This document shows, in pieces, positions 5,521 to 11,498 of a stretch of 37,914 nt of DNA (positions within the stretch are counted from its first letter, which is position 1; every line of letters begins with the position of its first letter). Under the pieces are notes generated by a model. That model was not told the DNA's origin. It worked only from the letters and a program-made list of their open reading frames with translations, and ran no database searches. Made by a program: the position numbers and the translations under genes. The stretch covers positions 1-37,914 of the IMG/VR virus record IMGVR_UViG_3300048839_000454; one strand, 5' to 3'. The DNA is from a virus.

Positions 5521-6381
5521 ATGGCACAAAATTCAAGCAAGACTATGGCGTGGTGCCGCCTTTGGCACGACATGCCCACAGATCCTAAGTTCCGTGTGGT
5601 CGCAAAGCGCGCCGGGCGTCCGACTGCGGAAGTTTTGGCCGTCTTCACAGCCATGCTCGCCAATGCGTCCGCCAACGAAGACGAGCGTGGGACGTTGCGC
5701 GGATGGTGCCATGAGGACATTGCAGCGGCGCTCGATATGGAGCCGGAACACGCCGAAGCCATCTTCAAGGCCATGCAAGGCAAGCTGCTTGAAGGTGATC
5801 AGTTGACCGGCTGGGAGCGCCGCCAACCGAAGCGTGAACGCGAAGACAATTCCGCCCCGCGCGTGGCTGCGCACCGTGAACGGAAGCAGAATGTAACGCC
5901 ATGTAACGCCAGCGCCGACCCTGTAACGCCATGTAACGCCCTAGAGGAGAGGAGAGAAGAGAAGAGGAGAGAAGAGAAGTGCAGTAGCGCGCGCGCGGAG
6001 CGCACGGACGCTGCGACGCTGCCTGAACGGTTCATGGATCGCATGATCGAAGCCGCAGGCGACTGCCTTGCAAACCCATGCAACGCCCAAGGCCTGCTGA
6101 CCGAAGCCACGCCGGTGATGTGGATCGAAAACGGCTGCGACTTCGAGCGCGACGTTCTGCCAACGCTGCGCGCGGCAGGCGTCAGCCGCAAGGGCAAGCG
6201 CATCCACACCTGGAGCTATTTCACGAACATGGTCGCAGAAACCAGGGCCCGTCGGCTGGCTGGAATGCCAGCAATCCAGATCCCGAAACCCAAGAGTAGC
6301 AGCTACACGCCAACGCCAAGACGGGACCGGGAGCCAACGCGTGAAGAACTTGACCGTATCGCGATGGAGTTCATGAATTGA
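5521..6381 (+). CDS. Replication initiation protein (O/DnaT-like, winged-helix N-terminus)
   Basis: A 286-residue protein. The N-terminal 100 residues (MAWCRLWHDMPTDPKFRVVA, then AEVLAVFTAMLANASANEDE and HEDIAAALDM) resemble the helix-turn-helix start of phage O/DnaT-like replication proteins. A charged low-complexity middle (EERREEKRREEK) is followed by a C-terminal half with WSYFTNMVAETRARRLAG. It should bind the iterons that lie inside its own coding sequence and load the host helicase. I chose ATG at 5521 (weak GGTGAT upstream); ATG 5509 and a start at 5428 are also in frame. First gene after the cro terminator; the next gene overlaps its stop. Confidence 0.72.
   Translation: MAQNSSKTMAWCRLWHDMPTDPKFRVVAKRAGRPTAEVLAVFTAMLANASANEDERGTLRGWCHEDIAAALDMEPEHAEAIFKAMQGKLLEGDQLTGWERRQPKREREDNSAPRVAAHRERKQNVTPCNASADPVTPCNALEERREEKRREEKCSSARAERTDAATLPERFMDRMIEAAGDCLANPCNAQGLLTEATPVMWIENGCDFERDVLPTLRAAGVSRKGKRIHTWSYFTNMVAETRARRLAGMPAIQIPKPKSSSYTPTPRRDREPTREELDRIAMEFMN
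5891..5940. other. Iteron cluster, probable replication origin
   Basis: Four copies of TGTAACGCC at 5892, 5902, 5922 and 5932. They form two head-to-tail pairs with 10-bp spacing inside a pair and 30 bp between pairs, so all lie on the same face of the helix. A variant, ATGCAACGCC, occurs at 6078. They sit inside the replication gene, as the lambda iterons sit inside O. Confidence 0.65.
5944..5979. repeat. Purine-only tract with 15-bp tandem repeat
   Basis: Thirty-six consecutive purines directly after the iterons. AGGAGAGAAGAGAAG occurs twice in tandem (5950-5964 and 5965-5979). In the protein it encodes repeated REEK-type residues. The position next to iterons matches an origin's easily melted or triplex-forming element. 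Confidence 0.7.
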
Positions 6382-6767
6382 CGCTCGAAACGATGACCCC
6401 ATCGCTTGCCGACTACAAGGCCCGGTGCTTCGTCAACGGGGTGCGCCGGCACGCCAGAAGCGGAAACCTAGAGCCCGCAAGTGGGGAGTTTTCGGAACGC
6501 TTCCTGTCGCATCCGTGGGTTCGCGAAAGCATCACGGAGGGCTGGGGGCGTGAGCTTCGCGGGCACCTGATCCAGGCTGCGAAAATTCGCCTGATGAGAG
6601 GCGAGCCCATAGGCGACGTCGGAAATTTGATGCCGTCACGGGAATGGGTAGCTGCCGCCAAGACCAACGCAGAGCATTACCGGAAAGCAGCGGCTTGGCG
6701 CGCATCTCAGGGAGCCCCGTTGATCGATAGTGTTGGCCTCATGCAGAGATTGGGAGTTGTCCTATGA
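6378..6767 (+). CDS. Hypothetical protein, 129 aa
   Basis: Starts at TTG 6378, overlapping the replication gene's TGA, with GGAG eight bases upstream; ATG at 6393 (MTPSLADYKARCF) is an alternative. It has a basic helical body with SREWVAAAKTNAEHYRKAAA toward the C-terminus. It ends in a four-base overlap with the GapR-like gene. I do not recognise a domain. Its position beside the initiator suggests a replication-accessory role, by context only. Confidence 0.65.
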   Translation: MTLETMTPSLADYKARCFVNGVRRHARSGNLEPASGEFSERFLSHPWVRESITEGWGRELRGHLIQAAKIRLMRGEPIGDVGNLMPSREWVAAAKTNAEHYRKAAAWRASQGAPLIDSVGLMQRLGVVL

Positions 6768-7033
6768 GCACCACCCGCATCAAGGCTCTGGCTGAGGATC
6801 TGGCCAAGATCCTGTCCGAGATCGACGGCTTGAAGGAACAGGCCAAGGCCATCGTTGAAACCGCCAAGGCCGATGGCCTCAACACGAAGGCGCTCCGCAA
6901 GGTCGCCAAGGAACTCATCACGGAGTCCGCCAAGCTTGAACGCCAGTACGAGGACGAGGAGCAGCTCGACATGTTCCGCGCCGCCGTCGGCATTCACAAC
7001 CGGAAAAACCTCATGATGGAGGCAGCAGAGTGA
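6764..7033 (+). CDS. GapR-family DNA-binding protein (DUF2312-like)
   Basis: An 89-residue coiled protein. RIKALAEDLAKILSEIDGLK, then KAIVETAKADGLNTKALRKV, and an acidic YEDEEQLDMFRAAVG end match the layout of DUF2312/GapR. GapR is an alphaproteobacterial protein that binds overtwisted AT-rich DNA ahead of replication forks. Phage copies may protect or reshape the replicating genome. Placement two genes after the initiator fits. It starts at ATG 6764 in ATGA overlap with the upstream stop. Confidence 0.82.
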   Translation: MSTTRIKALAEDLAKILSEIDGLKEQAKAIVETAKADGLNTKALRKVAKELITESAKLERQYEDEEQLDMFRAAVGIHNRKNLMMEAAE

Positions 7034-7593
7034 CGACGTGTTGTATTCCTGGCTGCATCAGAACGACAAGGGCGCGTGGCTACTGCTACGCGCATTATAT
7101 CAGGTGGTGGAAGTACGGAGACCCGCTTGCAGGACGGACGCTACAGGGTGATCCGGATGCTGCTCTGGCGGACGCTATAGAAAGCAACACAGACGAATGC
7201 ATCATTTGGAAGTATCACATTTGTTCAAATGGATACGGGAGAATAACGAGAAACCGCAAGCCTTGCTCTGTAAACCGCCTAGTTTGTCAGATCATGCACG
7301 GCGATCCTCCGTCCGAGTACCACCATGCCGCGCATTCATGCGGGGTAAGGTCTTGCTGCAATCCGAGGCACATTAGGTGGGCAACGCCGAAGGAAAACAA
7401 CGCCGACAAAATACTTCATGGCACCGTCCAGCGTGGCGAAAAAGGGCCGCTAGCAAGGCTATCAGAAGCCGACGTGCGCAGGATTTTAATGAGTTCTGAA
7501 ACTCAGAGGTCCATTGCGAAACAGTATGGGGTCACTCAAGCGACGATCAGCGCCATCAAGACGAAGAAGATTTGGAGGCACTTGCATGAATGA
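7030..7593 (+). CDS. HNH homing-type endonuclease with zinc finger and HTH
   Basis: A 187-residue protein. Its N-terminal zinc finger (CCIPGC, then ARGYCYAHYIRWWKYGDP) is followed by an HNH core (HHAAHSCGVRSCCNPRHIRW, residues about 98-117) and a C-terminal helix-turn-helix (EADVRRILMS, then SIAKQYGVTQATISAIK). It starts at GTG 7030, GTGA-overlapping the GapR-like stop. It has the same architecture as the endonuclease at 21545. Such proteins cut DNA lacking their own gene and spread between phages. The base composition is a little AT-richer than the flanks. Confidence 0.87.
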   Translation: MTTCCIPGCIRTTRARGYCYAHYIRWWKYGDPLAGRTLQGDPDAALADAIESNTDECIIWKYHICSNGYGRITRNRKPCSVNRLVCQIMHGDPPSEYHHAAHSCGVRSCCNPRHIRWATPKENNADKILHGTVQRGEKGPLARLSEADVRRILMSSETQRSIAKQYGVTQATISAIKTKKIWRHLHE

Positions 7594-7936
7594 AAATACG
7601 AACAGGGGCGTGATATTCAAGAACACCCGAAAGCAGCAGGACACGCATGCCGATTACGAAGGCAACTGCACCATTGCTGGCCAGGAGTACTGGATGAACG
7701 CGTGGCTCAAGAAGGACAAGAACGGAAATACGTTCATGTCGTTTGCCTTCAAGCCCAAGAAGCTTCCGGCCGAACAGACCAAGCAACCCGCTTTCGAGGA
7801 CCGCAAGGCCAATGCGCTCATTGATTACGACAACGCCCGCATAGAGGGCAACAAGGAAGCAGCGGAGAAACATCTAGCTTATGCCGACGCGCAACGAACG
7901 AAGATTATTGGCGAATGGATACGCAGAAGCAGATGA
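7586..7936 (+). CDS. DUF736-like small protein
   Basis: A 116-residue protein with GVIFKNTRKQQ at residue 8, then HADYEGNCTIAGQEYWMNAW and NGNTFMSFAFKPKK. This pattern of short beta strands resembles the DUF736 family of plasmid and phage proteins. A helical acidic C-terminal half follows. ATG at 7586 has GGAGG eight bases upstream and overlaps the HNH stop by eight bases. The function is unknown. Confidence 0.68.
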   Translation: MNENTNRGVIFKNTRKQQDTHADYEGNCTIAGQEYWMNAWLKKDKNGNTFMSFAFKPKKLPAEQTKQPAFEDRKANALIDYDNARIEGNKEAAEKHLAYADAQRTKIIGEWIRRSR

Positions 7937-8202
7937 GAGAAGCCCGGGCCATGTCTGAGGCCTCCGGCCGGTCACGTTCCATCATCCGCTGTGATGCCTG
8001 CCTCTACTGGTCTGGCATGTGTGGTAACGAAAGGTCTCACTGTCATGGCAGGCGAACCAGCGCCAACGCACATTGTTTCGAGTTCGATTTCAAGACGGCG
8101 CATCCGCGAAATGATGGCGGACGGGTTCGACACGCTTTGGATTGCGAAGCATTACGGCCTGAAGGAAGCGGACGTTTGGAACATGCTGGGGGAGAGCGAT
8201 GA
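7933..8202 (+). CDS. Cysteine-rich small protein
   Basis: An 89-residue ORF starting at ATG 7933 (ATGA overlap with the upstream stop; ATG 7915 is an alternative). Residues 19-50 carry CDACLYWSGMCGNERSHCHG and a later cysteine, likely a small zinc-binding fold. The last third overlaps the next ORF in another frame and looks less protein-like. The family is unknown. Confidence 0.5.
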   Translation: MREARAMSEASGRSRSIIRCDACLYWSGMCGNERSHCHGRRTSANAHCFEFDFKTAHPRNDGGRVRHALDCEALRPEGSGRLEHAGGER

Positions 8203-8209
8203 GCGCTGA
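8045..8209 (+). CDS. Small HTH-like protein
   Basis: A 54-residue ORF starting MAGEPAP, overlapping the previous gene's 3' half. The body, RRRIREMMADGFDTLWIAKH, then YGLKEADVWNML, reads as a compact helix-turn-helix. ATG at 8045 is chosen; longer starts to 7991 fall wholly in the overlap. Its stop overlaps the DUF2158-like gene. Confidence 0.55.
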   Translation: MAGEPAPTHIVSSSISRRRIREMMADGFDTLWIAKHYGLKEADVWNMLGESDER

Positions 8210-8396
8210 GCCGAACATCACAAAAATTGAGCGCAAGACCATCGGGGTTGGAAGTATCGTCATGCTGAAAAGCGGCGGCCCCAATATGGTCGTGTCCGAA
8301 CGGTCATCTGAGAGCGCTCAATGCTACTGGCATACCGATAACGGGGAATGCCACTTCTCATGGCTCCCGCTGCGTGTTCTGGAGTTGAAGACGTGA
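8199..8396 (+). CDS. DUF2158 (YodC-like) small protein
   Basis: A 65-residue protein with the family's signature: GSIVMLKSGGPNMVVSE near residue 18, then CYWHTDNGECHFSWLPLRVLEL. A small SH3-like beta fold is expected. A strong GGGGGAGAG precedes ATG 8199. The function is unknown in phages and bacteria. Confidence 0.8.
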   Translation: MSAEPNITKIERKTIGVGSIVMLKSGGPNMVVSERSSESAQCYWHTDNGECHFSWLPLRVLELKT

Positions 8397-8614
8397 AGAA
8401 ATGGGAATGCTACCGGGACATGATGCATGGCCTTCTAGACGGCATGACGGATGCGGCGTCTGGGCTTCCCAGGTCCACCAATGCTAACCGTTCGCACAGC
8501 TACAGTTTTGCCTATGCGGATGGCTATCGCAGCGCCGCAACGCGCGTCTCTGTGAAGCGTGATCCCGTTGGCGAGGAGCTGGCCATCAAGGCGGATACGG
8601 AGGCGTCGCCATGA
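8393..8614 (+). CDS. Hypothetical protein, 73 aa
   Basis: Starts at GTG 8393, GTGA-overlapping the previous stop. VKKWECYRDMMHGLLDGMTD opens it, and SYSFAYADGYRSAATRV follows. The four-base overlaps on both sides support it. The open frame to 8348 only shadows the upstream gene. I recognise no family. Confidence 0.6.
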   Translation: MKKWECYRDMMHGLLDGMTDAASGLPRSTNANRSHSYSFAYADGYRSAATRVSVKRDPVGEELAIKADTEASP

Positions 8615-8748
8615 GCACCAAGCCCATCACCGGCATCAAGATTACCAAGGACGGCAAGATCAAGCGTGTGCACAAGTACCGTGATGCGTCAGCGGCGATC
8701 AGGGCGAAGAAGAGCAAGAAGCAACGGCCAGTGAGGCGGACGGTATGA
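8611..8748 (+). CDS. 45-residue basic protein
   Basis: MSTKPITGIKITKDGKIKRV through PVRRTV, strongly lysine/arginine-rich, so probably nucleic-acid-binding. It overlaps both neighbours as ATGA. It directly precedes the NusG-like gene and may act with it on RNA polymerase or RNA, but that is inference from position. Confidence 0.62.
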   Translation: MSTKPITGIKITKDGKIKRVHKYRDASAAIRAKKSKKQRPVRRTV

Positions 8749-9269
8749 CCTGGATTGCTCTAACCACGGCACCCAACAAGGCCCGTGCCGTCAGAAAACG
8801 GCTGCGCCGCCGTGGCGAGAGCGCCTATGTCCCGGTCATGGTGGCAAAGCGCATAATCCCCAAGGGCACAAGAACCCGTCGGAAGCGCTTCATCACCGTG
8901 CTGATGCCGTATGTGCTTGTCAGGGCACCCGAGCATACCAGCGTCCGTGCGCTCTGGCTGCACGGCGTTTTGTCCGTCAAGGACGTCAGCGGTGTTCTGC
9001 ATGCGGGCGACGATCCGGCCTGGATTCCGGATCGCGCCATAGACGATCTTAAGGCAGAGGTCGCCAGGGTCATCCTGGAGGCCAGTGCCGCCCGTCATCG
9101 CCGCTGGCTGCGCAAGGGCGGCAAGGCGGTGGTCAAGTCAGGTTCTCTGGCAGGCCGTGTTGGCACAGTGCAGTGGGTGTCGGCGAAACGTGTCGGGCTG
9201 GAAGCGAGGCTGTTTGGAGCAGCGCGGGTGATCGCCGTTGATCGCGAGAATGTGGAGGCTGCGGCGTGA
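8745..9269 (+). CDS. NusG/RfaH-like transcription antiterminator
   Basis: A 174-residue protein with an N-terminal NGN domain (WIALTTAPNKARAVRKRLRR, YVPVMVAK, LMPYVLVRA, LHGVLSVKDVSGVL) and a C-terminal KOW-type segment (GKAVVKSGSLAGRVGTVQWV, AARVIAVDRENVEAA). NusG paralogues ride on RNA polymerase and reduce pausing and termination. As the near-last early gene upstream of a structured leader it is the best candidate for the late-gene activator (Q role). It starts ATG 8745, overlapping the basic peptide's stop. Confidence 0.85.
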   Translation: MTWIALTTAPNKARAVRKRLRRRGESAYVPVMVAKRIIPKGTRTRRKRFITVLMPYVLVRAPEHTSVRALWLHGVLSVKDVSGVLHAGDDPAWIPDRAIDDLKAEVARVILEASAARHRRWLRKGGKAVVKSGSLAGRVGTVQWVSAKRVGLEARLFGAARVIAVDRENVEAAA

Positions 9270-9304
9270 TACCCAGGATCACGCCAGCTGACGTGGAGGG
9301 ATAG

Positions 9305-9514
9305 ATGAGTGGGCAGAAAATAATCGACGGCCTACGCGAAGCCGCAGCAGGCAATTTTGACCGATTTGACCGAGTAACAATCAACGGCGTGACGTGGTAT
9401 CGCGATCTGAGACCAGGAGAACAGCATGAGGCGATCATTGCCAAAAAGAACAAGCGCATAGCGGAGCTGGAAGATGCGCTATACGGCAAGCAGCACCCGA
9501 TCGTGGAACTATGA
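9305..9514 (+). CDS. Hypothetical protein, 69 aa
   Basis: Starts MSGQKIIDGLREAAAGNFDR, with GGAGGG well placed upstream. It contains VTINGVTWYRDLRPGEQHEA and a helical tail (KKNKRIAELEDALYG). Last gene of the early rightward block; it faces the convergent terminator at 9512-9541. The family is unknown. Confidence 0.68.
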   Translation: MSGQKIIDGLREAAAGNFDRFDRVTINGVTWYRDLRPGEQHEAIIAKKNKRIAELEDALYGKQHPIVEL

Positions 9515-9541
9515 AAAAGGGAGGGGCAAACGTCCCTCCCT
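9512..9541 (-). terminator. Intrinsic terminator of the leftward membrane cassette
   Basis: AGGGAGGG (9518-9525) pairs with CCCTCCCT (9534-9541), an 8-bp stem with an eight-base loop. On the minus strand it is followed by TTTTTC. It lies 16 bases past the stop of the gene at 9558. On the plus strand there is no good T-run. Confidence 0.75.
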
Positions 9542-9557
9542 CACGGTTTCTGAAAGT

Positions 9558-10592
9558 CTAGGCCCGCTTGGCATAGTCGTAGGCAGTGCTTGTTGGAATT
9601 CCCGGAAAGTAGGACTTGATCTCGGAACCGCTTGGAGGACGCCCATGCTTTTCCCGGAATGCTTCCGAGAAATTCACAATTCTCGGATCAGGTTTGCGCC
9701 CGCGACGGCCTCCGGTTGGCGGGTCATTTCCCGGAAATGGATTTCTCGGAATGACAATTCCCGGAACCGCAGCATCATTAGCCGGAATTCCCGGAATGGC
9801 CTGAGCCGGTTTTCCGGGTTCCGACATTTGCCAGATCATCCAGCACACCGGTGCGCCGAGTTCCACGATCAGCGCCACGATGAGCGACAAGACGGCCGCC
9901 GCATCGATGCCGGTGGAGAGAAACGCCTGCACGTTGGCAACCAGCGGATCGGCGGCCTTGGGAGCGCCCTTGGCAATCACCTGGCGGGCCTCCTCGAGTT
10001 TGGCGCGCAGATCAGCGGCTTCCTCGGCACGCGATACAATCGCTGTCGCCTCGACGGTGCGCAGGCAACTCTCACGATTGACGGCTTGCACCCTCTTGCT
10101 GGCTTCGGTGGAAAACACCGTGCAGCCCTGCGTCCGCTTGGCAATGCCGGGCTCAACAGCGGCCAGCGTGCGCGCCACAGCGGCCTTGGCGTCGGCAGGG
10201 TTGGGAACCGATCCGAGTTCGGCAAGCCGGGCTTCGGTCTCTTTCTCGATCTTGGATGCGGTCTGGAACGCGACGATCTGAGCGGCGCGCGGATCGGCCT
10301 TGGCGTCACGGCCTTCCGAGGCAGACCCGAACGCGGCCAGGAACGAACCAGCGGCCCCGATGATGAGGCCGGTGATGCAGGCTGCGGCCAGCCCATACCG
10401 GCGCGCACGCACGGCCAGAGCCGATTGCCCCAGCATCCAGTCCTTGAGGCCGACGCAGGCGACGAACACGCCCGCCATACCGATGGAGCGGAGAATATCG
10501 GAGCCGCCCAGGCTCCAACCGTAGGAGGCGTTGAAGGCGAGGCCCACCCCGGTGAGGATGGTGCCCGCGATGAGAGCAGGGGTGCGGCTCAT
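9558..10592 (-). CDS. Membrane/coiled-coil protein with HTH-like C-terminal tail
   Basis: A 344-residue protein. Three hydrophobic segments lie in the first 110 residues (ALIAGTILTGVGLAF, SIGMAGVFVACVGL, GLAAACITGLIIGAAG). A helical region of about 100 residues follows, with two cysteines (GCTVFS, ESCLRT), then a fourth span (AAAVLSLIVALIVELG). The cytoplasmic tail is Pro/Gly-rich (IPGIPAND, NPFPGNDPP) and ends in a basic segment whose EIKSYFPGIPTSTAYDYAKR looks like a recognition helix. ATG 10592 has GAGGAG upstream. It is transcribed against its neighbours with a small TM gene and its own terminator. Possibly a membrane-tethered regulator or exclusion protein; no family recognised. Confidence 0.7.
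   Translation of the reverse strand: MSRTPALIAGTILTGVGLAFNASYGWSLGGSDILRSIGMAGVFVACVGLKDWMLGQSALAVRARRYGLAAACITGLIIGAAGSFLAAFGSASEGRDAKADPRAAQIVAFQTASKIEKETEARLAELGSVPNPADAKAAVARTLAAVEPGIAKRTQGCTVFSTEASKRVQAVNRESCLRTVEATAIVSRAEEAADLRAKLEEARQVIAKGAPKAADPLVANVQAFLSTGIDAAAVLSLIVALIVELGAPVCWMIWQMSEPGKPAQAIPGIPANDAAVPGIVIPRNPFPGNDPPTGGRRGRKPDPRIVNFSEAFREKHGRPPSGSEIKSYFPGIPTSTAYDYAKRA
9599..9796. repeat. Five dispersed TTCCCGGAA sites
   Basis: Exact TTCCCGGAA at 9599, 9651, 9728, 9758 and 9788 (starts), a near-palindrome. Degenerate relatives (TTCTCGGAA, TTCCGAGAA) lie between them. The last three are spaced by exactly 30 bp. They encode the I/F-P-G motifs of the Pro/Gly-rich tail of the gene on the minus strand. 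Confidence 0.75.
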
Positions 10593-10693
10593 TTCCACAA
10601 CTCCTCGACGGAATTGCAGATGAAGGCGAAGCCGGTGAGGATAACGAGCGGCCCGGCTATCACCACGAGCCCTAAACATGCTAGAAGTGTCAT
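10589..10693 (-). CDS. 34-residue membrane protein
   Basis: MTLLACLGLVVIAGPLVILT, then GFAFICNSVEELWK: one transmembrane helix and a short polar tail. ATG 10693 has AAAAAGGA upstream. Its TGA overlaps the ATG of the larger membrane protein, so the two are co-translated and may assemble together. Confidence 0.65.
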   Translation of the reverse strand: MTLLACLGLVVIAGPLVILTGFAFICNSVEELWK

Positions 10694-10729
10694 TGTTGCT
10701 GATCCTTTTTGGAATGGGTGGCGACAAAC

Positions 10730-10761
10730 GCCCCGGCGCCGTGTCAGCGGTTAGCCGGGGC
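10730..10761 (-). other. Leader hairpin of the leftward membrane cassette
   Basis: GCCCCGGC (10730-10737) and GCCGGGGC (10754-10761) form a perfect 8-bp stem in the 5' leader of the minus-strand transcript. The 11-mer GGGTGGCGACA at 10716-10726 recurs at 4565-4575 in the early leftward leader. Confidence 0.5.
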
Positions 10762-10782
10762 AACTGTTTGGTACTGCGGATC

Positions 10783-10811
10783 AGTGTAATACTGAGTTAT
10801 ACGTTATGCAA
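10783..10811 (-). promoter_or_regulatory. Leftward promoter of membrane cassette
   Basis: TTGCAT at 10811-10806, 17-bp spacer, TACACT at 10788-10783 on the minus strand. Both boxes are moderate matches. It is divergent from the promoter at 10820. Confidence 0.4.
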
Positions 10812-10816
10812 TAACT
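10795..10816. promoter_or_regulatory. Possible operator between divergent promoters
   Basis: AGTTAT, ten bases, ATAACT: an inverted repeat lying just upstream of the rightward -35 and across the leftward promoter. A likely binding site for the HTH protein at 10855. Confidence 0.4.
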
Positions 10817-10819
10817 AGT

Positions 10820-10848
10820 TTGACATTTCCAGCGAGAAATATCATAAA
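10820..10848 (+). promoter_or_regulatory. Promoter of HTH gene
   Basis: TTGACA at 10820-10825, 17-bp spacer, CATAAA at 10843-10848. The ATG at 10855 is only six bases beyond the -10, again predicting a leaderless or nearly leaderless mRNA, as for cro. Confidence 0.5.
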
Positions 10849-10854
10849 GGGGCT

Positions 10855-11091
10855 ATGAGTGGCCCAGAAGCAATAGCGATCATTAAGCGGCTTGGCATTT
10901 CGCAGCGTCAGTTTGCGTTTCTGTGCGGTCTGCATCCCATGGCGGTGTCGAAATGGGCGACAGGCGGCCATCTCAGCGGCCCGTCTGAAACGCTGATGCG
11001 GCTTCTCGATGAGAGACCTGAACTGCTAGAAGTTATGAAGAGGCTTCAGGCCGCGGCCGACAAGGCCGCATCCAAGAAGGCCAGGAAGTGA
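10855..11091 (+). CDS. Small XRE/Cro-type HTH regulator
   Basis: A 78-residue protein with a helix-turn-helix at about residues 14-45 (ISQRQFAFLCGLHPMAVSKW) followed by GPSETLMRLLDERPELLEVM and a lysine-rich tail. The second HTH looks like HigA/MqsA-type regulators rather than a CI repressor. Divergent from the membrane-protein cassette, so it probably represses that cassette and itself. It is a candidate second immunity gene, though it lacks a cleavage or oligomerisation domain. Confidence 0.78.
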   Translation: MSGPEAIAIIKRLGISQRQFAFLCGLHPMAVSKWATGGHLSGPSETLMRLLDERPELLEVMKRLQAAADKAASKKARK

Positions 11092-11255
11092 TCCGCGCCG
11101 TTGCGAAAAAGAATCACCTCAGCAGCAATTGAGAGAGCCGCTGGACAAGAAAGCGCAAATCAGGTCAGGGTGATTCGCAATAGATTTTCGGGCATGGGCG
11201 TTGAGTTCGCCCTATGAGACATCGCAGCCAGTTAGGGTGCAGGCGAGTCTCGCCC

Positions 11256-11293
11256 CCTTCGCAATATGCAGCACTTGTGTGCTCGCGCGAAGG
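11256..11293. other. Nested hairpin
   Basis: Outer stem CCTTCGC (11256-11262) with GCGAAGG (11287-11293); inner stem AGCAC (11270-11274) with GTGCT (11279-11283) around TTGT. Confidence 0.55.
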
Positions 11294-11363
11294 AATGGGC
11301 TAATGTCCCAAAAGCAACGTCGCTAAAAGTCAGTATATCCGGGCTTTTCTGAGCCCTCTCGAT

Positions 11364-11450
11364 CCCCCAAGCTGTCTTAAACCCTCGTGGCCAGCGCTGA
11401 CACATGCGCCGCTGCGCCTTACCCTGCAACCGAGCCCGGCAGCTTGGGGG
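11364..11450. other. 11-bp perfect inverted repeat, 65-base spacing
   Basis: CCCCCAAGCTG (11364-11374) and CAGCTTGGGGG (11440-11450). The geometry is like the 13-bp pair in the early leftward leader at 4509-4604. It ends 48 bases before the ATG of the next gene. Confidence 0.6.
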
Positions 11451-11498
11451 TCTTCTTACACAAACGCAAATGAATCCCGTCTGAACGGAGCCTCCCCC

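Larger units (their letters stand above)
11092..11498 (+). other. 407-bp structured intergenic region, probable late leader
   Basis: No credible gene on either strand. It contains several hairpins: GGGCG-7-CGCCC near 11196, a nested stem at 11256-11293, GGGCT-6-AGCCC near 11341, and a perfect 11-bp inverted repeat at 11364-11450. No strong promoter was found. It directly precedes the long rightward late block, so a late promoter and antiterminator-loading leader are plausible. Confidence 0.5.

Noticed and set aside
9474-10754. 426-residue plus-strand ORF
   Set aside because: Antisense of the membrane/HTH-tail gene, which has membrane spans, a ribosome site and a terminator in the other direction.
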